A stretch of DNA of 37,240 bases from CAYNMC01 sp964398365 (lineage in GTDB: Bacteria > Patescibacteriota > Microgenomatia > UBA1400 > CAYNMC01). The notes beneath the pieces are model-generated. The model was not told the origin of the DNA. It made no database searches and saw only the letters and a list, made by a program, of their open reading frames with translations. A program made the translations under genes and the position numbers. The stretch covers positions 1 to 37,240 of the forward strand of contig CAYNMC010000015.1 in NCBI GenBank assembly GCA_964398365.1, given 5' to 3'. This document shows, piece by piece, positions 8,574 through 15,616 of the stretch (position 1 is its first letter; every line of letters begins with the position of its first letter).

Positions 8574-9785
8574 ATGGATATTTTCGAAATTTTTCGTCTC
8601 TCAATCACCGCTTTAAAGGCCAATAAAATCCGCTCTGTCCTTACCATGCTGGGCATTATTATTGGGGTAATGTGTGTCATTCTGCTAATTTCTCTCGGCT
8701 CCGGCTTACAGGGTTATATCACCAAGCAATTTGAAAGTTTAGGCGCTAACACTATTTACGTGTTGCCGGGTAAAGTAGGCTTGGAAGAAGGCGGTTTTCA
8801 ACAACCTGGAGCCCCCAATTTTAGCGGTAGCAAATTAACCCTCGGTCATAGCCGCGACCTGAAAAGATTAGGCGGGGCGATTCTTGAAAGTGGCGCCGGG
8901 ATTGAAATCCCCGTCACCCTGAAGTTTGGCAACGTCGCTAAATACGCTAAAGCCCAAGGGGTCACTGATAATTTTTTCTCAATTTATAATATTAAAGTAG
9001 AGGAGGGAAGAGTTTTTACCAAGGCTGATGTGGATTTAAAGCGAAAAGTGGCCCTGATCGGGCAAACGGTTAAAGAAAAACTTTTTGCCAATAGTGATCC
9101 TTTGGGGAAAAAAATCCTTGTGGGCGAAGAACGTTACGAAATAATTGGCGTTACCGAAAAAAAGGGGAGCTTAAGCGCCAACAATGATTTTGATAATGCC
9201 GCTTATCTCCCCATTACTTGTACTCAAGATCAATTCGGCAGAAAAAATGTGATGTTTATTATCAATCAAGCCAAAGATAAAGAAAGTATTGAGGAAGCCA
9301 AAGTGCAAATCAAGCGCTATTTAAGCAAAAAGGGACTCAAAGAAGATGACTTTAGTGTGGTTGATCAAGCAAGCCTCCTTTCCACGATTAACCAAATTTT
9401 GGGTGTTTTAACTTTGGCTTTGGGTGGGATTGCTGCTATTTCACTTTTGGTGGGTGGTATTGGTATTATGAATATTATGCTCGTCTCCGTCACCGAAAGA
9501 ACAAAAGAAATTGGCCTGCGGAAAGCGGTGGGTGCACGCGCTCAAGATATTTTGCTTCAATTCCTCACCGAAGCGGTGGTTTTGTGTCTTTGTGGCGGAG
9601 GCGTGGGAATTTTGTTGGGGGTGGGCGGCTCATTTTTGGCTGGCCGCTGGCTGCCGACGGCAGTACCTCTCTGGTCGGTGTTTTTGGCTTTTGGTTTTTC
9701 TAGTTTGGTAGGTTTGATTTTTGGGGTGGCTCCGGCTTATAAAGCCGCCCGCTTGGACCCGATTGAAGCCTTAAGATATGAGTAA
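8574..9785 (+). CDS. MacB-type ABC permease (FtsX fold)
   Basis: A permease of about 403 aa starting at ATG 8574 (MDIFEIFRLS); an in-frame TTG at 8553 lies in an AT-rich non-coding-looking stretch. It has one N-terminal helix (RSVLTMLGIIIGVMCVILLI), a large outer MacB_PCD domain with YVLPGKVG and DNFFSIYNIKVEEGR, then three C-terminal helices preceded by the conserved VSVTERTKEIGLRKAVGA and ending PAYKAARLDPIEALRYE, both hallmarks of the family. It works with the ATPase and the adaptor upstream. The direction and cargo (antibiotic, peptide or lipoprotein-like) cannot be determined. Confidence 0.92.
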   Translation: MDIFEIFRLSITALKANKIRSVLTMLGIIIGVMCVILLISLGSGLQGYITKQFESLGANTIYVLPGKVGLEEGGFQQPGAPNFSGSKLTLGHSRDLKRLGGAILESGAGIEIPVTLKFGNVAKYAKAQGVTDNFFSIYNIKVEEGRVFTKADVDLKRKVALIGQTVKEKLFANSDPLGKKILVGEERYEIIGVTEKKGSLSANNDFDNAAYLPITCTQDQFGRKNVMFIINQAKDKESIEEAKVQIKRYLSKKGLKEDDFSVVDQASLLSTINQILGVLTLALGGIAAISLLVGGIGIMNIMLVSVTERTKEIGLRKAVGARAQDILLQFLTEAVVLCLCGGGVGILLGVGGSFLAGRWLPTAVPLWSVFLAFGFSSLVGLIFGVAPAYKAARLDPIEALRYE

Positions 9786-9800
9786 TTAATTTTAAACTCT

Positions 9801-10622
9801 ATGCAAATTTTATTTTTAGGTACTTCAGCTGGCTGGCCGCTGCCGCGACTTAATTGTCGATGTCAAATTTGTAGCTCTAAAAATCCCAAAGATAAACGCT
9901 TGAGACCATCAGTGCTGATTAATAAAAAAATTTTAATTGACGCGGGGCCGGATTTTTATCATCAGTTTCAAAAATACGCTGAGTCACTGCGCCAATTTTC
10001 TTATCTTTTTATCAGTCATCTTCATCCTGATCACTATTTTGGCCTGTGGGATGTGGCTAAAATTTACCAAAAAAATAAAATCACAATTTTTTTATCAGAA
10101 AAGAATCAAAAAGATTTGCTGAAAAGAATCAATGATCTAAGTATTAAATTTTTACTTCAATCAGCTAAAACTTTTAAAAAGGAAGAAGTCATCAAGTTAA
10201 CAACTACCTGTTCGATCACGCCATTTGCCGTTGATCATTCGCAAAATACCGAAACCTTTGGGTTTTTGGTAAAAGAAGTTTCTACCGGAGCGTCAAGATC
10301 ATGCCGCTCCCGAAGCGGAAATTTGGTTTATATCCCTGATTTTCGCAGCCTTCCCACAAAATCTTTAAAATACTTAAGGAAAATTAAGTTGGCAATTTTT
10401 GATGGTTCAACCTTTGAACCTGCGGGACCTGACCGTTTTGGTCATCTTCCCATAAAAGAAACCATTAAATTGGCGCAAAAATTAAAAATTGATCAAGTTT
10501 ATTTTACGCATATTGGCCATGGCCTGCACCTGCAACCGCACCGTCTCTTGGAAAAAAAATTAAAAATGGCCGGCGGGAAAAATTTTCATCTTGCCTATGA
10601 CGGCCTGAATTTAAAGGTTTGA
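9801..10622 (+). CDS. PhnP-like metallo-beta-lactamase-fold hydrolase
   Basis: A 273-aa MBL-fold phosphodiesterase-like protein. The N-terminus MQILFLGTSAGWPLPRLNCR with C19-x-C21-x2-C24 matches the zinc cluster of PhnP-type enzymes; the metal motif is HLHPDH (H73, H75, D77, H78), with later ligands in FAVDHS, YIPDFRS and FTHIGHGLHL. PhnP hydrolyses cyclic ribose phosphates, but related proteins have other phosphodiester substrates, so the substrate is not assigned. Residues 162-173 (TGASRSCRSRSG) are encoded by a GC-rich palindrome-like repeat at 10285-10319 that looks inserted in frame. It begins 15 bases after the MacB permease stop and may be co-transcribed with it. Confidence 0.82.
   Translation: MQILFLGTSAGWPLPRLNCRCQICSSKNPKDKRLRPSVLINKKILIDAGPDFYHQFQKYAESLRQFSYLFISHLHPDHYFGLWDVAKIYQKNKITIFLSEKNQKDLLKRINDLSIKFLLQSAKTFKKEEVIKLTTTCSITPFAVDHSQNTETFGFLVKEVSTGASRSCRSRSGNLVYIPDFRSLPTKSLKYLRKIKLAIFDGSTFEPAGPDRFGHLPIKETIKLAQKLKIDQVYFTHIGHGLHLQPHRLLEKKLKMAGGKNFHLAYDGLNLKV
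10285..10319 (+). repeat. GC-rich palindromic repeat in frame inside a coding sequence
   Basis: GGAGCG 10287-10292 is inverted as CGCTCC 10305-10310, followed by CGAAGCGG. The composition is far richer in G+C than the surrounding gene. Its reverse complement contains GGGAGCGG, close to the CGGAGCGG of the intergenic copies at 10642 and 21875. It adds about 12 residues without breaking the frame. Confidence 0.5.
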
Positions 10623-10641
10623 AATTAAGCCTATAAAATAG

Positions 10642-10667
10642 CCGAAGAAAATCCGATCCCGGAGCGG
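10642..10667 (+). repeat. Dispersed 26-base repeat, copy 1
   Basis: CCGAAGAAAATCCGAT followed by CCCGGAGCGG. The same 26 bases recur with one change at 21875-21900. Both copies lie just upstream of a -10 promoter box. Confidence 0.6.
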
Positions 10668-10679
10668 TATGAAGAAATA

Positions 10680-10688
10680 TGTTATAAT
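10680..10688 (+). promoter_or_regulatory. Extended -10 promoter of the trigger factor gene
   Basis: TG-T-TATAAT: an extended -10 with a perfect TATAAT at 10683-10688. The region where a -35 would lie is occupied by the dispersed repeat, with no TTGACA-like box. The transcript would start near 10695 and carry the Shine-Dalgarno AAGGAGAG at 10703-10710. Confidence 0.55.
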
Positions 10689-10719
10689 CCAAAGAGATTT
10701 ATAAGGAGAGGGTGCGTTA

Positions 10720-11604
10720 ATGAAAAAAAATCAAAATCATCCTAGAGTAAAGTCTAAACTTACTTGGCTGCCGGCCAAAACTTTTGAACTGGAGTTTATC
10801 ATCCCTTGGGAAAAGGTTAAAACGAGCTACCAAAAAAATCTTAAAAAGCTAACCGAGAAAACCACGATTAAGGGTTTCCGTAAAGGCAAAGCGCCTCAAG
10901 AAGTGGTGGCAAAACAGCTTGACCAAACGCAATTATATACTTTGGTTTTAGAAGAACTCCTGCCTCAAACTTATTTTGCTGCCGTCCAGCAACATCAATT
11001 AAAACCCATTTGTGAACCCAAAATCACCCCTCTAAAAACCAACGAGGGTGCTGACTGGCATTTTAAGGCTACGGCTTGTGAAGCACCCCAAGTGAAGTTG
11101 GGAAATTATGAACAGGTGGTTAAAAATCTTAAGCTTAAAACGCAAATTTGGCTTCCCGGTCAAGATAAAACATCAACAAAAGAAGAAAAAGGTGAAACCG
11201 AATCACTTGAAAAAATTTTTCAAGGACTCTTAGAAACATGTCAGGTAGAAATTTCCCCAATCCTTACGGAGAGTGAGGAAAAACGTCTCCTCAGCAATCT
11301 GTTGGAAGAAATTCAAAAATTAGGCTTAACCCTGAACGAATACTGCACCAACAATCATAAAACCCTTGAACAATTAAAAGCGGAGTATCATAAATTAGCC
11401 CAAGAAACTTTAAAATTGGAGTTTATTTTGCAGGCGATCGCCCAGGAAAAAAAATTAACCGTTGAAGAAAAAGAGATTACTGATTTAATTGCCACTATTC
11501 CTGAAGAAAAAACACGCAAAAATCTAAGTACACCGCTCCAAAAAGCCTATATTAAATCTCTTTTGAGCAAACGTAAGGCTATTGATTTCTTGATGAAACT
11601 ATAG
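10720..11604 (+). CDS. tig: Trigger factor, short form without the PPIase domain
   Basis: A ribosome-associated chaperone. The N-terminal domain carries the ribosome-docking signature GFRKGKAP (residues 52-59) and the flanking helix of trigger factors; the C-terminal part (about 180-290) is the helical arm region. The length of 294 aa against about 430 is explained by the absence of the FKBP-type PPIase domain: after KLGNYEQV (about 130) the protein goes through a short charged linker (TKEEKGETES) straight into the C-domain. AAGGAGAG nine bases before ATG 10720 is a clear Shine-Dalgarno, and a TATAAT lies upstream, so it has its own promoter. Confidence 0.85.
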   Translation: MKKNQNHPRVKSKLTWLPAKTFELEFIIPWEKVKTSYQKNLKKLTEKTTIKGFRKGKAPQEVVAKQLDQTQLYTLVLEELLPQTYFAAVQQHQLKPICEPKITPLKTNEGADWHFKATACEAPQVKLGNYEQVVKNLKLKTQIWLPGQDKTSTKEEKGETESLEKIFQGLLETCQVEISPILTESEEKRLLSNLLEEIQKLGLTLNEYCTNNHKTLEQLKAEYHKLAQETLKLEFILQAIAQEKKLTVEEKEITDLIATIPEEKTRKNLSTPLQKAYIKSLLSKRKAIDFLMKL

Positions 11605-11642
11605 TAAACTAACTCAATTTTTAAAAGTTAGGCATATTGAAT

Positions 11643-12275
11643 ATGAATACGGCAAAATCTTTAAGAGGGAACACTTCTTCAAACAAGAGTAAATTTTTAA
11701 AAACCACGGCCAGCAACTTTCTGGAAGCCCTACAAGATCAACTTAAGGCTGCAAGTTTAGGTTCAGCGAAAAGTGCCCTTGACCAACTCTTTGGTTCTGC
11801 GCCAGTTCCTCAAGAAAATCAGCTGCCGAATTTTAATCTTGAAAATTTTATCCAACTGCGCGAGCAGCAAGTTCGCCAGCAAGAGCGAGCTTTACATGAA
11901 AGAAAAAGAAGTGCTGAGGTCTTGGTTTTTTGCCGTAAAGAAGAACTTTGCAAGAAGCAAATTGAAATGATTAAACAAGAAATTAAAATTCTTGCTAAGC
12001 AAACCGGCGCTCTCTCGGTGGAGTTGATTGAGGCTGAAAAAACTGTCAGTAGTCAAACACCTGACGTTAAAAGTGGCATTTACTATTTTTCTTTTTTTGA
12101 AAGGATTCACCGACTTATTAAATTGGCTAAAAAGAGGATCAGCGAATCACGCACCTGGCTTCAGGAATTTACGGCCCGTTCTAAAGCGAAATCTTACTAT
12201 TGGACACAATTTAGCAAATCAGGCACTAAATTTTCTTTATCCCAAGAACGCTATTTAGCCACCACGGCTGGTTAA
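11643..12275 (+). CDS. Conserved-looking hypothetical protein, coiled-coil, possibly DUF5660
   Basis: About 210 aa from ATG 11643; TTG 11637 would add two residues. There is no membrane segment. A Ser/Lys-rich, low-complexity N-terminus is followed by NFIQLREQQVRQQERALHER and a long Lys/Glu-rich helix (about 75-135) predicted as coiled coil by composition, then a YYFSFFERIHRLIKLAKKRI segment and a tail WTQFSKSGTKFSLSQERY. This pattern resembles the CPR family DUF5660 from memory; that assignment needs a profile search. It lies between trigger factor and tRNA-Val, on the same strand, 38 bases after the former. Function unknown. Confidence 0.65.
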   Translation: MNTAKSLRGNTSSNKSKFLKTTASNFLEALQDQLKAASLGSAKSALDQLFGSAPVPQENQLPNFNLENFIQLREQQVRQQERALHERKRSAEVLVFCRKEELCKKQIEMIKQEIKILAKQTGALSVELIEAEKTVSSQTPDVKSGIYYFSFFERIHRLIKLAKKRISESRTWLQEFTARSKAKSYYWTQFSKSGTKFSLSQERYLATTAG

Positions 12276-12328
12276 TTCTTCTTAAACCTTGCTTCTTAAA
12301 ACCTCCCTTGCTAAAATAAGCAAAATAA

Positions 12329-12402
12329 GGGTTCGTAGCTCAGTTGGCAAGAGCGTTGCGTTGACATCGCAAAGGTCAGAGGTTCGAATCCTCTCGAACC
12401 CA
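12329..12402 (+). tRNA. tRNA-Val (anticodon GAC)
   Basis: A 74-nt cloverleaf. Acceptor GGGTTCG 12329-12335 pairs with CGAACCC 12395-12401, discriminator A 12402. D-arm GCTCAGTTGGCAAGAGC, anticodon stem TTGCG/CGCAA with loop TTGACAT giving anticodon GAC 12363-12365, and T-arm CAGAGGTTCGAATCCTCT. CCA is not encoded. Confidence 0.95.
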
Positions 12403-12428
12403 CTCGCTATGGCAAAACTAACTAAGAA

Positions 12429-12484
12429 TACCAAAGGTGTTAAGAGAATACCACCTCTAAGGTGTACTCAAGAATTAATGGTAA
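12429..12484 (+). repeat. Decayed REP-like palindrome, related to the RAYT-flanking elements
   Basis: It begins TACCAAAGGTGTTAAGA exactly like the two elements beside the transposase at 36520-37197, continues with CACCTCTAAGGTG as an inner hairpin, and ends near TGGTA, which pairs with the TACCA start. The right arm is diverged from the 36441 copy. It lies 26 bases downstream of tRNA-Val. Confidence 0.7.
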
Positions 12485-12591
12485 ACCTTCCTCACCTTAT
12501 CCTCATTATTGAGGAAAAGGGGTTTGGGGGGTAATTTAAAACTCAAAGTAAAAATTCAAAAAGGGCCTCCCAAACCAAGGGAGGTTTTTTT
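12483..12591 (+). promoter_or_regulatory. Attenuator-like leader with alternative hairpins
   Basis: Three mutually exclusive pairings are visible. (1) AAACC 12483-12487 plus CCTTATCCTC 12495-12504 with GAGGAAAAGG 12511-12520 plus GGTTT 12521-12525. (2) GGTTTGGGGGG 12521-12531 with CCTCCCAAACC 12566-12576, 11 pairs with one G-U. (3) The terminator hairpin CCTCCC/GGGAGG followed by T7. Pairing 2 would prevent 3, and pairing 1 would prevent 2. The arrangement is seen directly; regulation is inferred. Confidence 0.45.
12566..12591 (+). terminator. Intrinsic terminator before the 69-aa gene
   Basis: CCTCCC 12566-12571, a seven-base loop, GGGAGG 12579-12584 and seven T to 12591. It ends transcription coming from tRNA-Val, or acts as the OFF hairpin of a leader for the gene starting at 12623. 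Confidence 0.75.
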
Positions 12592-12622
12592 ATGGCTTTT
12601 GAAAGTAAAGGAGGTGAATCAA

Positions 12623-12832
12623 ATGGCAGAAAGAAAAGTAGCTAGTCTACCACACGAAATAGCGGTGGCGTTGGCCGCAAAAGGTGAGGTGGTTTTAGCT
12701 GGTCGGGATGGTCCCTTCTCTTATGTGGTTTATTGTGTCGAAAACCCGCCATCAGCTAACGCTGACAACGTAAAAGAACCAGCAAGCAATAAACCAGCGG
12801 CTTCTGCTAATCAGTCCTGGAAAATTTTTTAA
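12623..12832 (+). CDS. Small hypothetical protein (69 aa)
   Basis: ATG 12623 is preceded by AAAGGAGGTGA (12608-12618), a full match to the anti-Shine-Dalgarno and the strongest ribosome-binding site in the window; the frame is open further upstream but runs through the terminator. The protein starts MAERKVASLPHEIAVALAAK, has a compact middle GEVVLAGRDGPFSYVVYCVE, and a low-complexity Ala/Asn/Pro-rich tail ending SWKIF. No membrane segment or known motif is recognised. The strong binding site plus the terminator structure just upstream suggest a regulated, well-translated product. Function not assigned. Confidence 0.65.
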   Translation: MAERKVASLPHEIAVALAAKGEVVLAGRDGPFSYVVYCVENPPSANADNVKEPASNKPAASANQSWKIF

Positions 12833-12851
12833 ATTTTCTTGGGAAAATAAT

Positions 12852-13082
12852 TTACGAGTCAGGAAGCTTAGCAGAAGGATCATCAGGAAAATTTAAACGC
12901 AGCCCCACTCTTAAGGCCGCGATTCTTGAAATTTGCTGCTCATCAAGCAAAAGGGGTTGGTTCCTCTTGTTTCTTAAAGCTCGCAGACGGTCCATCTCTT
13001 CCAACCATTCTTTCTCTGCATTTCTTCCAGCTTTAACATAAAAATTTTCTAGTTCAACAAAAACATTTTCCAACCTCGACAT
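12852..13082 (-). CDS. Small hypothetical protein (76 aa)
   Basis: A leftward 76-aa ORF not overlapped by any better gene. It is charged and mostly helical in appearance: MSRLENVFVELENFYVK, then WLEEMDRLRALRNKRN, and a tail LRLNFPDDPSAKLPDS. No known motif is recognised. A promoter-like arrangement (TTGTTT, 17 bases, TAAGAT, 6 bases, ATG) lies immediately upstream in the 56-base divergent gap shared with thrS, which supports it as real and leaderless. Function unknown. Confidence 0.55.
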   Translation of the reverse strand: MSRLENVFVELENFYVKAGRNAEKEWLEEMDRLRALRNKRNQPLLLDEQQISRIAALRVGLRLNFPDDPSAKLPDS

Positions 13083-13088
13083 AAGCTT

Positions 13089-13117
13089 ATCTTAACTCAT
13101 ACTAGCCAAGAAAACAA
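13089..13117 (-). promoter_or_regulatory. Promoter of the 76-aa leftward gene (leaderless)
   Basis: On the minus strand TTGTTT (13112-13117), a 17-base spacer, and TAAGAT (13089-13094), then six bases to the ATG at 13082. Box quality is modest, but spacing is ideal and repeats that seen for the penicillin-binding protein gene. Confidence 0.4.
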
Positions 13118-13125
13118 TTTTTAAC

Positions 13126-13131
13126 TATAAT
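13126..13131 (+). promoter_or_regulatory. -10 box TATAAT of thrS (leaderless)
   Basis: A perfect TATAAT seven bases before ATG 13139, with no Shine-Dalgarno between. Transcription would start at or next to the A of the start codon. No convincing -35. Confidence 0.55.
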
Positions 13132-13138
13132 AAGTTTT

Positions 13139-14878
13139 ATGAAAAAAGAGCTGCAGGCAATGCGCCATTCGGCTGAACATGTTTTACATCAAGCGATGGA
13201 AAAACTTTATCCGGGGTTGCTGGCGGCCATGGGGCCGGCCACGGCCGAAGGTTTTTATTTTGACTTTGATCCCCGCGGCCAAAAAATTTCCGAGACTGAT
13301 TTTCCCAAAATTGAGGCCGAAATGCGCCAGATTATTAAAGCCGACCTGCCAATTGTCCGCCGGGAAATCAGCTTTAGTGAAGCCCAAAAACTTTTCAAAC
13401 ATAACCCTTATAAACTTGAATGGTTAAACAACATCAAAAAGAAAGGCGAAAAAGCCATCGTTTATGCCACCGGCAAAGATTTTATTGATTTATGTGCCGG
13501 GCCCCATGTGACTTCAACCGGTAAAATCGGCCCCTTTAAATTACTGAGCATCGCCGGCGCTTACTGGCACGGTGATGAGAAAAAACCGATGCTCACCCGC
13601 ATTTACGGCACTTGCTTTGCTACGCAAAAAGAATTAAAGCATTATTTATGGCAACAAGAAGAGGCCAAAAAACGCGATCACCGGCTGCTGGGCCAAAAAT
13701 TGGAATTATTCTTCATCAGCAACGCTGTCGGCCAAGGCCTGCCAATTATTTTACCCAAAGGCGCAACTATTATCCGTATTATTCAACAGTACAATCGACA
13801 ACTACAGGAAAGTTTAGGCTATCAAGAAATTATGACACCCCACGTTGGTCTCAAGAGTCTTTGGCAAACGTCTGGTCACTGGCAACTCTACCGCGAGCTG
13901 ATGTATGAACCGATGAAAATTGAAAACAAAGATTATCTGTTAAAACCGATGAATTGTCCTTTTCATATTCTCGCCTATAAGCATAAAACTCGAAGTTATA
14001 AGGAGTTGCCGTTGAAGTTTGCGGAATATGCCTCGGTTTATCGCTTAGAAAAAAGCGGTGAGCTTAACGGTTTGCTTCGCGTCCGCGGTTTGATGCAGGA
14101 CGACGCTCACATTTTCTGCGAAGAAAAAGACTTAAAAAGCGTTATCTGGGAAGTTATCGACCTTTGCCAGACTCATTATCGCCACTTAGGCATTAAAGAT
14201 TATCAAATGAGGCTTTCTTTGCGTGATCCGCAAAAAAAGAAAAAATATTTAGGCGATGATCAACTTTGGTTGCTGGCTGAACAAGCACTGGAAAAGGCCC
14301 TCAAAGAAAAAAAGATTAATTATTATCTTGCTGCCGGTGAAGCGGCTTTTTATGGACCGAAAATTGACCCCATTGTCAAAGATTCTTTGGGAAGAGAGTG
14401 GCAAATTGGCACGGTGCAATTGGATTTTATGCTTCCGGAGCGTTTTCAGCTCGGCTACATTGATCAAAGCGGCAAAGAAAAAAAACCAGTTTTAGTCCAT
14501 CGAGCCCCTTTGGGTTCCTTTGAAAGACTCTTAGGTATTCTCACGGAATATTATGGCGGGGCTTTCCCGCTTTGGCTAGCACCAATTCAGGTAAGAATTA
14601 TTCCGATTGCCGAAAGACATTTAACGTTTGCTAAAAGCTTAAAGACCAAGTTAACCAACTTAAGAGTAGACATTGATGAAAGAAATGAAACCATGCAGAA
14701 GAAAATTAAAGAAGCCGAAGAACAAAAAATTCCTTATATGTTAATTATTGGCGATCGGGAAGTCTCGCAGCAAAAACTGGCAGTCCGTCAACGGGGCGAA
14801 AAAAACTTAGGTGAAATGAGCGTAAACCAATTTTTTCGTCGCCTTAAACTCGAGATTGAAGAAAAATTAGTAATTTGA
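13139..14878 (+). CDS. thrS: Threonyl-tRNA synthetase, without TGS domain
   Basis: Charges tRNA-Thr. The protein starts directly in the second additional (editing, SAD) domain: MRHSAEHVLHQAMEKLYPGL is its HxxxH region, and DFIDLCAGPHV its second metal-type motif. The class II catalytic core follows: GLPIILPKGATI, MNCPFHI with the zinc Cys, GLMQDDAHIFC with a zinc His, motif 3 VHRAPLGSFERLLGILTEYYGG with the last His. An anticodon-binding domain runs from about residue 480. At 579 aa it is about 60 shorter than the Escherichia coli enzyme because the N-terminal TGS domain is missing. ATG 13139 follows a TATAAT by seven bases. Confidence 0.95.
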   Translation: MKKELQAMRHSAEHVLHQAMEKLYPGLLAAMGPATAEGFYFDFDPRGQKISETDFPKIEAEMRQIIKADLPIVRREISFSEAQKLFKHNPYKLEWLNNIKKKGEKAIVYATGKDFIDLCAGPHVTSTGKIGPFKLLSIAGAYWHGDEKKPMLTRIYGTCFATQKELKHYLWQQEEAKKRDHRLLGQKLELFFISNAVGQGLPIILPKGATIIRIIQQYNRQLQESLGYQEIMTPHVGLKSLWQTSGHWQLYRELMYEPMKIENKDYLLKPMNCPFHILAYKHKTRSYKELPLKFAEYASVYRLEKSGELNGLLRVRGLMQDDAHIFCEEKDLKSVIWEVIDLCQTHYRHLGIKDYQMRLSLRDPQKKKKYLGDDQLWLLAEQALEKALKEKKINYYLAAGEAAFYGPKIDPIVKDSLGREWQIGTVQLDFMLPERFQLGYIDQSGKEKKPVLVHRAPLGSFERLLGILTEYYGGAFPLWLAPIQVRIIPIAERHLTFAKSLKTKLTNLRVDIDERNETMQKKIKEAEEQKIPYMLIIGDREVSQQKLAVRQRGEKNLGEMSVNQFFRRLKLEIEEKLVI

Positions 14879-14890
14879 TAAGATAATTTT

Positions 14891-14896
14891 GGAGGG
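14891..14896 (+). promoter_or_regulatory. Shine-Dalgarno GGAGGG that sets an ATC start for infC
   Basis: GGAGGG lies seven bases before ATC 14904. An in-frame TAA at 14898-14900 excludes any start further upstream. No ATG, GTG or TTG occurs in frame before TTG 14949, which would cut off the conserved N-terminus. Confidence 0.7.
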
Positions 14897-14903
14897 ATAA
14901 GCA

Positions 14904-15440
14904 ATCAAACGTTTTTATCGCCTTAATCAGTATATTCAGGCAACACGCTTGCGGGTAGTGGACGAAAAGGGCAAACAGCTGGGGGTAATGAGTAAAGATG
15001 AGGCGCTTTTTAGAGCAAAACAGGCAGGATTAGATTTGGTGGAGCTGGCACCGGAGGCGCAACCACCGGTGTGCAAGCTTATTGATTTTAAGAAATTTAA
15101 ATATCAGGAAGATAAAAAACAACGGGCGGGTCAAAAAAAATCAAAGGGAAGCGAAATCAAAGAAATCCGATTTACGCCCTTTATTGCCAAAAATGATTTT
15201 GAAATTCGACTGAAGCGGGCACGCGAATTTTTAAGCGAGGGCGATAAGGTTAGAATCACGGTCAAGTTTGTCGGCCGGCAGCTCACCAAAAAACAATTTG
15301 GCTATGAGCTTTTAAATAAAGTCAGGGAAAATCTTAAAGATTTAGCGGCTGTCGAAGTCGAACCAAAATGGCAAGGAAAATTATTGATGACGGTTTTAAA
15401 ACCGAACAAAAATAAACCAGATGGGGAAGCAAAAAACTAG
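14904..15440 (+). CDS. infC: Translation initiation factor IF-3, starting at ATC
   Basis: IF-3 (178 aa) prevents early 50S joining and checks the start codon. The N-domain reads FYRLNQYIQATRLRVVDEKG then QLGVMSKDEALFRAKQAGLD and LVELAPEAQPPVCKLIDF; the C-domain has KEIRFTPFIAKNDFEIRLKR and KFVGRQLTK. Homology continues upstream of the first standard start (TTG 14949) to ATC 14904, which has an ideally spaced GGAGGG. Rare AUU/AUC-type starts on infC are the known basis of IF-3 autoregulation, so ATC is very likely genuine. The 3' end overlaps rpmI by 20 bases, and rplT follows: the classical infC-rpmI-rplT operon. Confidence 0.93.
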   Translation: MKRFYRLNQYIQATRLRVVDEKGKQLGVMSKDEALFRAKQAGLDLVELAPEAQPPVCKLIDFKKFKYQEDKKQRAGQKKSKGSEIKEIRFTPFIAKNDFEIRLKRAREFLSEGDKVRITVKFVGRQLTKKQFGYELLNKVRENLKDLAAVEVEPKWQGKLLMTVLKPNKNKPDGEAKN

Positions 15441-15612
15441 AAAATCAGTTTTAAAAAGATTTCGGCTCACCAAAACCGGCAAAGTTCTGCGGCGCGGTTC
15501 TTTTAACCGGCACCTTAAGGTAAAAAAGAACAAAAAGCGCCAAAGACGCCAAAAACAATGGCTTCTTGTTCCAAAAAGCTTTGCCAAAAAAATTAAAAAA
15601 GTGATTGCTTAA
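15421..15612 (+). CDS. rpmI: 50S ribosomal protein L35
   Basis: A 63-aa, very basic protein. MGKQKTRKSVLKRFRLTKTG and KVLRRGSFNRHL match the L35 signature (K..K.R...TG.GK..R). It starts inside the infC end (20-base overlap) and ends just before rplT, in the conserved IF-3/L35/L20 order. L35 lies in the 50S core. Length is normal. Confidence 0.95.
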   Translation: MGKQKTRKSVLKRFRLTKTGKVLRRGSFNRHLKVKKNKKRQRRQKQWLLVPKSFAKKIKKVIA

Positions 15613-15616
15613 AAAA

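Noticed and set aside
12289..12534. An 81-codon open frame on the plus strand
   Set aside because: It runs straight through tRNA-Val and the REP-like palindrome; the translated stretch is tRNA sequence.
12509..12622. A 38-codon N-terminal extension of the 69-aa protein
   Set aside because: It would be translated through the terminator hairpin and lacks a ribosome-binding site; ATG 12623 has a full Shine-Dalgarno.
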